A DNA stretch of 64,000 bases from Rhabdornis inornatus (GCA_013397075.1 VWZS01000184.1:1369862-1433861); one strand, 5' to 3'; counted from the stretch's first letter, positions 46,701 through 59,248 are shown. Notes: generated by a model not told the origin, from the sequence alone. Program-made: numbers and translations.

Positions 46701-49700
46701 GAAGCTGTTAGACTTGAGGATTGTGCATCCTGCAGTAAGCCTCTTCCTGTTTTATTTGTTGTTTGGAAGTAACAAAGGGACTGTGATTGGCTAAGTGCGT
46801 GGTTTTAGTGGGAAAGGTGATAAAATGTTTGGGGAAAGTGTAATATTCTATTAATAAATGCAGCTTTCCAAGGCAGAGGTGGAGAGATCACAGAATCCTC
46901 CCAGATTTCTTTGCACAGGAAGAAGTAAAGCCCATGTTTATAGCTTTGATGTCAGCTCTGTGTGTGTTTGAAGCTGTCTTTCTCGGTCACCCTTTTCTTC
47001 TGTGGTGTGCAGGCTGTTTTGATGTTCATCTGTTGCTGTTTCTCTAGATGTAAGCCTACAGGTGCAGGAGGCAAACCAGATCTGTTTTGGTAATTACAGG
47101 TGATCTTGACTGGGCGTAGGAGGAATGCAGTGGTAAATTGGTCTGAGATAAAGGGAAATTATGTGCCTTTATCTGAAGGAGAGGTGTATGCCTGAAAAAA
47201 CAAAAAATTAGGCAGCAGTGGGATTAGTCCAAGACTGTTGTCTGGTTTTGCAGCAGCTCATCTGCAAGTACTGTTCTTTAGTAACTGGTGTGAATGTTCA
47301 GGTGTGGTTTGAGAAAACTTCAGGTTTAGGTTAATTATTGTTCTGTCAATTAGAAGGCTGTACTGTATAGTCACTACTCAGTCACTTCAAATTTTTTAAT
47401 GAGTGCCACTTAGATTGCCAGGGTTCATCGCATAGATTTGGGTTGACCCTGCTGTCAGGTGGATGTTTTTCAACTCCCAGGTGGAGTTTTGCAGCAGGTA
47501 TTTGAGAACTGCTGCGTGACTGCTAACACTGAAGTCAGACAAGTTGCAATAGAAAAGCAGATGCATAAAAGTAATGTCAGCAGCTGACAACAATAATGAG
47601 GGGAGTGGGCTGCACAACTGTTTATTGCTTAAATGAATTGCTAAGATATGACAGCCTGTTTTTCTACTGTGATTATTAGAAGTACTTACTGCTAAAGAAA
47701 CAAGATACAGAGTTACAGGCTTGCATCTTTCCACTTCTGAATTCATTCTGTTTGAACTTCATTGTTTTGAAGGTGTTCTATGTAAAAGCATTGAGAACTG
47801 TATTTTTACCTTTAAAAAAATGAGTCTTGAATTCTCCTAAATAGTAATACTTCTAGTTTAAAATGTTCTAAATAAAAACGCATTGTAAATAATATTTGGA
47901 AGATTTACTACATCTTATGTGAAGAGCACTGCAAGCCCATTTGTTGGAGGTTTTTTGTACCTTTTTATTAGACATTGTTAGCTCTAAGCAGTGGCTTTTT
48001 GAAATGTGCAAGGAGCTGTTCACAGATGTCTTCATAGAAGGTGAAAGAGGGTTACCTCCTTGCTTGTAATGCGAACTCCTCTCCAGAAGTAAATGGAAAT
48101 ACTTAAAGTCTTGCAAATCATGGAAATAGACTTACTTCAAGCTTAAGATGTTTTTTAATTATAAATAAAACCCAGAAACTCTGGGCCTGTGTTTCTTTTG
48201 GCATTTATCACCTTAGTCTAAACCTGAATAGGTATTTTGCCTGAAAAGTAGAAGAAAAAAGTTCTAACACTCTAACTCCTAGTTGTGAATAGTCTGTATT
48301 TAACAGAGGAAAGATAATCTTGAGACCAGTGATTTCCCCATTACCTTTGGATAACTGAGATGATGCTTTGAAGTGTGAGGTGTGCTTTCTGTGTTAACAC
48401 AGCAATTGTTACCTAGTTCTCTAGGCTAGGGTATGGCGGTTTTGTTTGGGTTTTGGGGTATTTTAGCAAAAGGCCTGACTTGTTTGGGTGAGGCCTTTGG
48501 GGTTCATGCATATTTGAAACGCAGCTGCCTGTGTTTGCTGTCCTTGAGTGTAAGTCAAGTGGCTGCTATAGTGGACATTACCTGCAACAGCTTGAAGAGG
48601 CTGTAGGCCTTGTGTTGCTTGTAGCAACAAGGGCCATGTGTCCTTGTGAATCCTTGACATTTTTAAGCAATTATTCAAAAACTCTCTGCTTCTTCAGAGA
48701 TATTAATGAGGATTAAATAGATAAATATACAAATCCAGTTGTTAAATACTCTTACATGGCAAGACTAAGGTGATTCAGGCTCTGAAAATATCCTTATTAC
48801 AAAACTGGAGTCCTTTGTAACAAAGGCTGTGGTTTGATGTAGATTGGTTGTAAGAGCTGTTAGTAGGGATTCTAAATGCTGCAGACACACCACAAAATAC
48901 TGTTCTGGTACAAGCAAACAAAAATGTCAGTGTTTCAGAAATCTGACTAATGAAACTGTAGAAAGAGGCTTTAGGTTAATTCTACCTTCATCTGATAACT
49001 AAAGGATTTTGTGCTCATATTTGTTCTAGATCTGTTGGTTGATTCTGTAACGATTGGTATTAATCATTGATCTGAAGATGTGTTCATCTGGTATTTTTAC
49101 CCCTTGACATTTTGCCACTAACACCCACTTAAGCATTCTGCTGAACCAGGGCAGCGACTTCTGTTCACTTGCACACCAGCATCTCCTTTTGTTGTGTTTG
49201 TACACTCAGATATCTTGTGATGTGAATTGGAAGGGCATATGGTGTCAGATTGAGGACAGCAGCTTTAAGTGATCACAGTGACAACTTGGTCTGTGTGTAT
49301 CTTTTGGTATTTGACATCTCTTTATACCAAACAGATCTGAGGAAACCCAGCAATTGCTTGGCTGCCAGCACTCAGATGAGATACAAATCAGTGCAGGGCG
49401 GTAGCTTCATCTTGTAAATTTGCACTATATTTTCAATGCCAATGCATAGTGCCTTGAAGCAGACTTCAGGGTAATAAATGAAACTTATGTTTCCATGACT
49501 TGGAGTTGTCCAAGGTAGCCTTTACAAATAGGCAAGCTAAAAGAAGTTAGGCCATTGCCTTTCTCTGGCAGCATGACATTGGAGCTGTTGCCTCTGGAAG
49601 TGAAGCCAAGCTGTAATAGAATGCCGTGGTTAATGTACAGTCAGGTTAGAGCCGTTCTGAGTAGCAGAGGGAACCTCTGTGTTCATACACATAACGCATA

Positions 49701-52384
49701 ACCTATGTTATGCTGAATATCCTTACCATATAGAGCTTTACTAAAGGCAGCTACAAAGAGATCTCATGGCCATTGTACTCATGTGCTGCAGCTGGCCAGC
49801 TGCCCCTCTTTTTGCTTTTTTTACCATGCTGCTGACTTGAAGCAGATAGTCTTAGAAGACTTGGTTTGGAAACAGGATGTAAGTGTGGAAGTACTGGGAG
49901 AACAGTGATGAGCTTATGGTCACCTGCATCCTGAGGCTGTTGGTAAATATCTGTTCCTATTCATGATTGCGGCCACAAAAAATAAAATTTTACTTTAATG
50001 GCACTGCTGATTTCTGTGTTGTTTACAAGTACATCTGGAAAGAATGTGAAGAAAGGCCCAGAGCGGGTTTGCTTATTTACTAGTTCAAGTTTCATTATAC
50101 CAAAGAAACCACGTGGGTAGTTTGTGGTTCTGTTGCAGTCATTTAGCAATACGCAGGCTGGCTGTTGGAATGAACTACCACCTCCACAGTTGCTCAGAAA
50201 ATGAAGTTTGCTTGTCACAGCACAGTGGTTCTTACCCAGTTGCTTCACCTGGCTCATCTGCACAGCTGGGACAGTTTGTAAAACTAGAAAAATATTTTAT
50301 ATCTTTTGGCAGTTTCCTTAGGATGCTGTTGTTGAAGTAGCCGATTAGCTCTGCTTATCACCTTGTGGATCCTGAAGAAGAGGAAGATGCTGTTAATGTT
50401 GCCAGCAGTAAAGTGTGCTGTAGTGCTTCATATTCGGAGGGGGTGGGAGGGGAATCTGTTTATTCTTTGTAGAAATGGAGTCGGGAAAGGCTCTGTTCTT
50501 CTAAGTGGGCTTCACTTACATCCCAGAGAAGAGAATAGGCAGAAATCTGAACCTGTGTTTGGTATATGCAGCCATTAAAAGCCAGACATGCACACTTCAA
50601 TTCAGCTCACTTTTGTCTGATAATTTGCTTTGATTTTGGCATTACATTTTGAAAATCCCTCACTTCAACAGTAAAAGGAGAGCTTCCAGGTGTGAAATTT
50701 AGAAAAAGTCATTCTACTTGAGGTCTGTGTTTGTTCCTTTTTAGTAATTAAAACACATGCTAAAATTTAAGTATGCCTGGGCCTTAGTAGAGTTCAGGCT
50801 TTCTTTCTGCAGCATGAAGTAGTGTTGGGATTTTTCCCAGAGAGAAGCCTGCCTAAGATCCTGACAGTTTTAATTGGAACTTGACCCTTTGGTTGTATGT
50901 TGCTCACAAGTTTATCAGGGCTCTGGAGTTCTTCCTCTGTCCTTTGGGTTAAGCATCACAGAGAACAATGTGACAGAGGACTTTGTATCATGTGCTTTTT
51001 ATATTATCTCCAGCATATCTAAGTGTGCCCGGGATTTCTGGGTATGTTTAGATTTTGCAGGGGCAAAGCTGCTATTTAGTGATCATGCTTGGTATTAGAT
51101 AGGGCACGGAGGTGCTGTTTAGGAACAGTATCAATTAATAATTTAGAACTCTAATTTTCTTACAAAAATCTTTTCTCCTGCATGTCCAATTTTGAATCAC
51201 ATCTTGGCCCAGGAATATGCCAGCTTCTCCTTTTGCATACCTGGAGTATAAGGTTACCTTGATTGCAGAATAGAGAATGTCTAGAGATATTGTGGCTTCT
51301 AACCTGGCATTGAAAGGCTTTTTTCTTCTGAACTATTCGAACTAATTCATTTGGGGTATAAACTCAGTCACTGTAATCTCTTAAGCATGTTTCTGTAGCT
51401 TGTACCATGAGGCGGGTTTTTGGCCTTTTAGGTGTGTCTGTAATTTCTGATTCATAACTGAATACATGGTGAGGATGAAAAATTCTGACATGGTCGTTAG
51501 TGTGCATTGGTAGCCTAAAAAGGAGCTTAGCAGTGAATCAGTGTAAAAGACAGCAAGATAGACATATTGTCAAAATGAGTGGGAAGTCAAATGAAATAAT
51601 GCAAACATGGGGGGATGAGAGGAGACCTGAATTCTGTGAAATCCGTTAAATAATCACGCAGTGAATTGCCACTAGTGAAGTGCCACTAAAATACTTGTGC
51701 AATTCTTTTAAAAAGCAAAGACTGATTATTTCTTTTCTGTGAAATACATGTTGCAGCCTGTTTATTGCAGTACAGATTTGAGGCCACACTTAAAACACTA
51801 CAGCCAGTTTATGAAAGAGCTCGGGTTTTGTTGGGTTTTTTTGCTTTTTGGTTGGGGTCTTTATTTAGCTGCTTGACTTGTTATTTTTTTTTTTAATATT
51901 AGGGAGATGCTGTAGCTCATTATCACAGCGTTGGTGAACTTTTGTAGTATCCGAACTATATCTTCTTATTAGAATTTTTTTAAAGTAAAAAGTCTGAAAG
52001 ATCCAGTTTCTCCATATGTAGTGAAGAAAATAAGTCTCTTAGAGTGACTGTTAAGTGTTTGAGGGAAAATAAAAAATCAGAGTTTCAAGACCTGGAATTT
52101 TGATAACTGGATGAGAAATACTTCAGTTGGACTATTAAAGTGAAAAGTAGAGTTTGTCTTGTAAAGAGTTTGGAGTAGTGAATGTCACATTTCTCTGTTA
52201 CCAGCTCTAATTTTTGGTTTGGTTTAGCCATGTGTAAAAAGAAAGAATAAAATATCAGTTCTTGTGTCTTTATTTTAAGATATTGTGAGTCAAGGCTTAA
52301 GGATCAGAAATTTAAATATTTTTATGAGATGATTGAAGCAATATATATCTGCTGTGAAAATAATAAACTAAGATGAAGTTGGTA
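40766..52384 (+). other. CTDP1: CTDP1 intron 1, main body
   Basis: About 11.6 kb of T-rich intronic sequence. No further exon, RNA gene or clear young transposon recognised. A G-rich patch at 46296-46320 could form a quadruplex. Frames such as 47396-47746 (minus) show no family likeness. Confidence 0.75.
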
Positions 52385-52912
52385 TAGAACTCGTCTGCCT
52401 CTGTGTTCAGCACTGGTCAGGCTACACCTCAAATCCTGGGTTAAACTTTGGACTTCTCAGTACAAAAAGGACATCGAAGTCCTGGGGCATGTCCAGAGAA
52501 GGGCAGTGAAACTGCTGAAGGATCTGGAGCACAAATCTGATGAGGAGCAGCTGAGGGAGCTGAGTGTGTTTAGTCTGGAGGAAAGGAGGTTCAAGGGAGG
52601 ACTTGATCACACTCTACAACTGCCTGAAAGGAGGCTGTAGCCAGGTGGGAGTTGCTTCTTTCAAGTATCAAGCAGTAGGAGGAGAGGAAATTGGCTCAAG
52701 TTGTGCTAAGGATGGTTTATACTGGATATGAGGAGAAATTTCTTCACAGGAAGGATTGTCAAGCAATGGAATGGGCTGCCCAGGGAAGGGGTCAAGACAC
52801 CATGCCTGGATGAATTTAAGACATGCACGTGTGGTGCTTAGGGACATGGTTTAGTGGTGGGCTTGGCAGTGTGAGGTTAATGGTTGGACTCTGATTTTAA
52901 AGAAGAGACCCT
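52385..52912 (+). mobile_element. CR1 LINE 3' fragment in intron 1
   Basis: Follows CR1: 'gtccagagaagggcagtgaa', 'gaggagcagctgagggagct', 'tttagtctggaggaaaggag', 'acaactgcctgaaaggaggc', 'gggctgcccagggaaggggt', 'cttagggacatggtttagtg', 'gttaatggttggactctgat'. 5' truncated, about 530 bases. It lies about 380 bases upstream of exon 2, in the gene's orientation. Confidence 0.93.
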
Positions 52913-53290
52913 GAGCTGTTTTGTGAAGTTTCTGCATTTGGTTTTCATTACTGTGTAGCTCAGTAGGGTATTAATGGGGAGTTGTATCTAAGTGAATGTA
53001 AAGTGTTTCTGCACAAACAGTACTCATTCGCCTCAACCGTCCTTGCTAAATTGTTGTTAGAAACTGACTTTAGTATATGATTCAGTGACTTCTAAAGTTG
53101 TGAAAATTAATAACTTGAAAATTTAGACGGTTGTCTTTTTTTGCCGTGTTGTGGCAAAAGCACATAGCTTAAAGGGCTGACACTCAAGTCATAACCAGAA
53201 TTTATTCTTTGAATTCATTCAATGCATGGGTTACTAATCTGTGTGTCTGTAATCTGCCTTCTGTAAGTGAAATGCCTATGTCTTTTTCAG
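52913..53290 (+). other. CTDP1: CTDP1 intron 1, 3' end
   Basis: Ends in the acceptor TGTCTTTTTCAG at 53279-53290, with a good pyrimidine tract. Nothing else assigned. Confidence 0.85.
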
Positions 53291-53374
53291 GACTGTCTTG
53301 GTGAGACTGGAAGGATGCAGCCATCCTGTTGTTATGAAAGGCTTGTGTGCAGAATGTGGCCAGGATTTAACTCA
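53291..53374 (+). CDS. CTDP1: CTDP1 exon 2
   Basis: 84 bases. The first base completes the split Gly codon, then TVLVRLEGCSHPVVMKGLC and AECGQDLT, leaving CA for the next exon. This equals human residues ~106-133 with near identity. It finishes the lipoyl-like segment (LVRLEG) and adds a C-x-H-x7-C-x2-C cluster (C and H of CSH, then LCAEC), which looks able to bind zinc; that role is inferred. Acceptor TTTTTCAG|GACTG and donor ACTCA|GTAAGT are both canonical. The exon length is a multiple of three and its end phases match, so skipping would keep the frame. CR1 copies in opposite orientation lie on either side. Confidence 0.97.
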
Positions 53375-53447
53375 GTAAGTACTGCCAGCTCTTTTTTCCA
53401 ACTTCTCCTTGCTTCTGATTCAAGTTCTTCCTTCTCCTATCTATTAA
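53375..53447 (+). other. CTDP1: CTDP1 intron 2, start
   Basis: Short stretch from the GTAAGT donor to the CR1 copy. Confidence 0.85.
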
Positions 53448-53806
53448 GAGTCATAAAATATCGTGGGCTGGAAGGGACTTGGAGGTCATCTAGTTCAACC
53501 CCTTTGCCATGAGAAGGGAGACCTTCCACTTGACAAACTTGCTCAGGGTCTCATACAGTCTAGCCTTAAACACTTTCAGGGAGGGGTCATCCATAGCTTC
53601 TCTGGGCAAACTGTTCCTGTGCCTCATCACCCTCACAGAGAACAATTCCGTTCTTACAGGTAATGAAACCTACCCGTTTTTGTTTAAAGCCATTCCCCCT
53701 AGTCCTGTCTCTACACTTGCTTTTAAATTGTTCCTCTCCAGGTCTCTCTTAGGCCTTTCAGGTTGCTAAAGGTTGTATAGAGAAGGCTGCTCTGAGGTCT
53801 CCACTC
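53448..53806 (-). mobile_element. CR1 LINE fragment, reverse, in intron 2
   Basis: Reverse CR1 3' region: 'gtcataaaatatcgtgggct', 'ggaagggacttggaggtcat', 'ctagttcaacccctttgcc', 'tctctgggcaaactgttcct', 'ctctccaggtctctcttagg'. The tail end faces exon 2, only 73 bases from its donor. Confidence 0.92.
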
Positions 53807-56085
53807 AATTAGGATTTAAGAACTGTGCATGTCTTTTTTCATTGAGGTAATGTAGGGTAACTTAGGTAGAAAATATAAGGGGCATTTGTAGAGAGGTAAA
53901 TTCTCATCACACTTTGCTTTCCATGTACTCGACACTGAGACTGAGAGTTGTATGGTGTGTCAACAGTGGCTTGCTTAGTAAACCAGAGAGCTTTATCTGT
54001 GCAGGTGTAAATAGCTGAGAGGTAGTAGCAGTCTCATTCATATGACCTTGCTTCATTTGTACTGTGTCTGAATGGGAGCCAGCCTGTCTCCAGTGCTCTC
54101 GATTTGAAGCTTCTTAACTGTTTGCAATTTTTTTGTGGAATATTGTGCCATGGATCTAAAGGAATTTAAGCCTTAGGCAAAAAAGAAACCAAATTCAAAA
54201 GATAATTGTATTTCTCCTTTGCTGTGTCTCTTTGCTTGGTAAAGAGAATGTTTCTTATCCATATCAAATTACTAATTCAACAGCTGTTCTAATACAAGCT
54301 GTATAGTTGCCTGGATTTTATAAATTAATGTTACATACTCGTTTCCTTTAGCTGCAAATACTTTGGTTTCATTTTAAATTGTGCTCATTGTTAAAAATTA
54401 TTTTGTGAACATCATCCCACAAACCAGTGCAAGTGAGCTGAATATTGAGAGTGCTATGCAAGAAGTAGCCTAGTTAATGTTTGTATATAACTTTAAATAA
54501 AAAGTTACATGTTAATATTTTGTAAACAAGTATTATTTGGCAAACCTAGCAAAGTTAGGATAATCATGATTAGAGTTTTATCTGTCCTGAATAAACTTGA
54601 TTTGAGGTTTGTATACAGTCACGTCTAAATACTGCTCTACTGCTATCATTTCCTATGATAAATCCAGACAAATTCAAGGTATCCAGCAAATTAAGTTTTT
54701 TTCACTTAATACTTCTTACTATGTCTTATATCTGTGTCTTCATTTTATACAAAATGGCTTATATATCTGAAATACTGTGTTATGGCTGCTGAGCCTACAT
54801 CAGAATACAATTCAAAAGCATTGATGCTTTTCTTGCTTGGAGAAAAGCAAGTGCAGCGTTCTTAGTAGTCATTCTACTACTGGTCTGAAGATGGTTAATA
54901 ATTTTTAAAGGCTCATTTAAAATACCACTTAGGGTTATAGATTAAGTTTTCTGAACTCTGAAGCAAAGGATGTAAGATGCTAAAATGTACATGCAAACTT
55001 TAGACCAAATAACTACTTTTGTTCCTGGACATCAATGCTGCCATACACTATGGTACAGGAAAAGATACCTGTCTGTGGTTGTGTCTGCCTCAACTCAGCT
55101 CAGTACAGTTGTTCTTCAGCAGTTTGCTTGTTACAAAATGAAATCTGATTTAAGTTTGACTCTTGTTGTAGATCTGATACCAAATCTTGTCCTTGATAGG
55201 ACTGGTACATGGGAAAATTAAAACATGTGCATGTGTCATCTAGGACAAAATTTGTATGGTAGTATTTTTTAATATTGGTGAATCATCAATTAGATGTCAG
55301 AATTCCCAATAAATTGATTGATGTAAGCTAGTGAAATGGATCCTATACAGGGTTACTTGGTCAATTTTCAGTGTACTCGTATGGTTATTCACACATAGTC
55401 TCACATATATGTACACACTCAAGGATGACACCTATTCTGTGTTGATGCCTGTTTATGCACACATCTGTGTACCAGTAAGACTGTATGTATAGTATATAGA
55501 TAAATAAAATAGACACAAGCATACAGAATTCCTCACTCTGTTTTCTTCCAATGGGAAGAGCATGTAAGGGGATTTTTTTGGATGGTATTTTTGAAGCAGC
55601 AGTCAGCTGTAAGTCATTCTGTGTGCAGAGAGTAACTTTGCCTATCCTTTGCCTATATTTTTCATACTCTGGCTTGGAAAACAAGTAGATAATTGCATGC
55701 TGAGTGATTGCAAAAAAACTAAGAAGAAATTGAGTAGTTTTAAATCTGAGTGGTTTGGTAGTTCTACCTAGCTTATGGCTTGTTTTTTGATGCAAATCAA
55801 TACATAGATGTGTTTAATCTTAGCGTCATGTATCACAAAATAATTGTATGGAAGTATAAATTACTACAGTGACTTTTTGCATGGTTTTTTCTGGTGAGCT
55901 TCTTTGATCTCCATTTTGTCTAGTAACTTACATTAGCAGGAATTTGGAAGAGTATGTTAATTAAAATAGCTCGTTTTAATCATTTTTTTGGTGGTGATTT
56001 GTTTGAGACTACAGATTTTAGTCTGTTTAACATTTCACTAAACTGTTGTTCTCTCATGTGATGCTTCTTTTCCCTATGTGATTAG
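53807..56085 (+). other. CTDP1: CTDP1 intron 2, remainder
   Basis: AT-rich. No further exon or repeat recognised. Ends in the acceptor TGTGATTAG at 56077-56085. Confidence 0.8.
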
Positions 56086-56179
56086 GATACGAAGCAAGAA
56101 TGGAAAACAGAGCGTGCCATTATCCACAGCAACTGTATCAATGGTTCACAGTGTCCCAGAATTAAAAGTTAGCTCTGAG
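56086..56179 (+). CDS. CTDP1: CTDP1 exon 3
   Basis: 94 bases. G completes the Gln codon, then IRSKNGKQSVPLSTATVSM and VHSVPELKVSSE, matching human ~134-164 almost residue for residue. It is the linker between the Cys/His cluster and the phosphatase domain. The acceptor is ATTAG|GATAC. The exon must end after GAG at 56179, because exon 4 resumes in phase 0 with QAEQLG as in human. The intron therefore begins GCAAGT, a GC-type donor with otherwise perfect consensus (GAG|GCAAGT). The nearest GT (56184) would add four bases and break the frame. Confidence 0.96.
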
Positions 56180-57627
56180 GCAAGTACCACCATGATTTCT
56201 TTATTCATGCCTTCCACAGTAGCTCCACAGTTGAGAAACTTAATTACAGTAGTTTCGTGAATGTTCTGTGTACTTGATACAGGAAGTTTGACTTCCCTTT
56301 GAAGAGGAATTTGAGGTTGAACATCAGTATCAGAGTTTTGTGAGTTTATCTTAGTGTAGATTGATTTTTCTCATGGTTTATACTTTTTTTTTTTTAGAGC
56401 TGTATACTGAAAAGATGTCACTTTGACAGCAGTCTGTAAACTTACTAGTTGAGCATTTTTTGTCACCAAGAATGAGCGGTTAGGAAAAATTCCATTAGCT
56501 GAAATCTGTTCAAAACTTGAAATATCTCTGAAACCTAGCTTTAACCTTCACCTTGAAATTGATCCACTAGGTATAGTGAAGCTAGTTTGCTGCAACTTAC
56601 TTGTATGGAAAAATTATTTCATTATTTTTCAAATACTCCAAGTATTCCAAATTCATGAGTATTTCAAATATTCATCTCAGTTATCAAAATATGCTTGTTT
56701 ATCCCTCAATTTGTGTAGGAGGAAGGAGCATGTTTCCTTAGAAGATGACCATTCTGTTTATCTTCTTTATCAACCTGTTCTCTTTTTACTTTTTTATGTT
56801 GCTACTTGATTTTTTTTTTCTGGTAATTCTTCAAAGCACACCAGTGAGGGGAACTGTGAAGATGTAAGCAGCTAGAGGTGCCCCTGTCATAGAGCAGTGT
56901 TTCAAAGGGCAGTTTGCACTTGATCCTTGCTGCTTCGTAGTGCTCTAACTTTAAAGTAAAGTTCAGCTGTCTTGAGGGTAACACTGCAACTTGCAGAAGT
57001 GAGTCAAGTGAACACAGAGCTTCACCTGGTACTTGGAAACTTTGTCAATATGTGCAGGAGTAAACCATTCATATTTACTGGATTATAAGGTCTTAGTGCC
57101 CATGTGGCACTGCATAATCTTAGCTATTTGTCTGAAGGCATACATTCTGTAATCTGAAGTTCATAGGTATCATTTCTGTCACCAGCAGCTTCAGTTTTAT
57201 ACTTAGTGTGGGGTTTTCAGAGATATTGTAGTTAATAATGCAAAATTGCTGAACATAGCAGTCAAAAGTTCTCAGACCTACTGATGAATTTTCCTTTTGT
57301 GTTCAAAACTACTTCTATTTCCTGTCAGAACACTGGGACTTAAATTAACTCAGTGGTTACTTTTTTTACATTTGAAAGTTTTGTGCTGAGTTTTTGAATT
57401 CCAGGAGTTAATAGTGTCACAAAGATCTTAGAGTAGACTTGGAGAGCACTTTTTTTTCTCTGTAAAAAAAATTGTTCCTCAACTGCCGTTGCTACAATAG
57501 TGTTGAGGCGTCATTTCTTGTGCAGTTAGTTTGTAACAGAAGGACTTCTCCTGTACAGTATACAAAAGGCGCTAAACCTAATTTATGTCTATGAAGCCAA
57601 GCTTAGTAGTGAATATTTCTGTTACAG
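56180..57627 (+). other. CTDP1: CTDP1 intron 3, GC-AG type
   Basis: Starts GCAAGT and ends TTTCTGTTACAG. GC-AG introns are a small minority of vertebrate introns and use the normal U2 spliceosome. The downstream sequence is AT-rich with no repeat recognised. Confidence 0.88.
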
Positions 57628-57756
57628 CAAGCTGAGCAGCTGGGAAGAGAAGATCAGCAGCGACTACATCGAAATAGAAAGCTGGTGCTCATGGTAGATT
57701 TGGACCAGACATTGATCCATACTACAGAACAGCACTGCCAGCAAATGTCTAATAAG
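57628..57756 (+). CDS. CTDP1: CTDP1 exon 4, catalytic motif
   Basis: 129 bases (43 codons, phase 0 at both ends) encoding QAEQLGREDQQRLHRNRK, LVLMVDLDQTLIH and TTEQHCQQMSNK. This opens the FCP1 homology domain. DLDQT is the DxDxT motif; by family knowledge the first Asp is the nucleophile that carries the phosphate, the second acts as acid/base, and the site uses Mg2+. By comparison it equals about human 165-207, with the Asp pair at 188/190. Acceptor TTACAG|CAAG and donor AATAAG|GTATTT. Skipping this symmetric exon would delete the active site without a frameshift. Near identity to human shows strong constraint. Confidence 0.98.
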
Positions 57757-59097
57757 GTATTTGGGGTTACCTTTCAATCCAATATAACAACAGAAATGTT
57801 TCTAACAATGTTTAAATGATAGTTCTTTAAAATAATATTCTGTAGTTAGGTAAAATTGTAGTTAAAGAATAAAAGAAAATGAGAAACAAGTCTTCTGTAA
57901 TATGTTCCTTTTTCTTTACATTTAAATTGACATTTTTCTTTCTTCCATTCATGCTTTCCTTCACTTTTCCTTTCTAATCATTTTGAGAGGTGTTTCAGGT
58001 AGCTATTTTTAATTTCTGTTTTCCTTCCTCTGCAATTAACAAGCTGAGTTCTCAGTAATGAGACTGTTTTCCCTCCAAGTCTGAGGCAGATACAGTAAAT
58101 TGGTATTCGAAGTCCCTTTTTGGATTTTGAGCAATCCTTTGTGTTCCTGTGTCTGTTGTTCAATGGGTATGTGTAGGGATTTTTTTAAATCTTTCTTGAG
58201 GGAGTGAGGAGGGGAGAGGTTTTGTGTTGTGGTTTAATTTCTTCATGAAACACTTGTTATTGAACTGGCAAGGGTTATTGGCTTCTAACACTTCTAATTT
58301 GGAAGCTCTAAAACAAGAAACTTGTTGAAATGTGTACAGTGTCTGGAATAAGAGGATGCAAACTCAGACATCAATATCATGCAAACTGTGATTGCTTAGT
58401 TATTTTCTTTCCTCTTGCCATTCTTGCATGTCCAATAGGGTTAGCATATGTTCACAATTTTTGGGAAAAAGCAAGCTAGAAATGTACATTGCAATTAAGA
58501 GGAAAGGGAGCCATGAATATTCAGTTTAAGGATTAAAAAATCTTGCATGTCTGAAAGGCTGTGCCTCTATCAGTATAAATTCATGGTTTGAAGAAAAATG
58601 ATTTTAGAAGTATTTTAGGTTTTTAACTGGGATCTTTATTGGGAAGCTTCCTTCCTGTTTTGCTCTCTGATGTTGTGTTTCCATAGACAGACTTTGTTGG
58701 ATGAAGAAAATACTTTCTCTGAGCTCAATGCATATTGAAAAGAGTCTGTCAGAAGTTCACTGACAGGTACTGATTGTAGTGAGATCCTGAACTTCTCTGA
58801 AACAAGCAGGTTGAGAAATCTTTCAGATTGGTCTGCCATAAGTAAAGATTTGAATGAAAGCCACCTGCATCATAAATTTTTCAACAGTACAGCTTCCTGT
58901 ATTTGAAAGCCTTATTGCTCTGCCTGGCACAGAGCAAAAATGTGCTTTGGATTTTATTCATCCGCATAATCTTGTGGCCAAAACTTGCTTTGATCTCGTA
59001 GGACCAAATAAAGTTGAAATGAGGGAAGAGGGTACCTCTGGAATGCTGGCATTTTTGTTTGCTATTTTGATAATATTCAACATGGTTTTTCTTCTAG
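57757..59097 (+). other. CTDP1: CTDP1 intron 4
   Basis: Donor GTATTT, acceptor TTTTTCTTCTAG. No further exon or repeat recognised. Frames at 58636-58839 (minus) and 58854-59129 (plus) are chance frames, the latter running through exon 5 in another frame. Confidence 0.85.
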
Positions 59098-59248
59098 GGA
59101 ATATTTCATTTCCAGTTAGGTCGAGGTGAGCCTATGTTGCACACACGTTTGCGTCCTCATTGTAAGGAATTCCTGGAAAAAATTGCCAAGCTCTATGAAT
59201 TACATGTTTTTACTTTTGGCAGCAGACTGTATGCACATACAATTGCAG
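59098..59248 (+). CDS. CTDP1: CTDP1 exon 5
   Basis: 151 bases: GIFHFQLGRGEPMLHTRLRP, HCKEFLEKIAKLYELHVFTF and GSRLYAHTIA, plus G of the next codon. This is the middle of the FCP1 homology phosphatase domain (human ~208-258). The H-V-F-T-F-G segment is the conserved strand and Thr/Ser-containing motif II region that orients the phosphate in HAD-type phosphatases. Acceptor TTCTAG|GGAATA and donor GCAG|GTGAGT. Only scattered conservative changes separate it from human (for example Glu for Asp in HCKEF). The rest of the domain and the C-terminal BRCT and acidic regions lie beyond the window. Confidence 0.98.
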
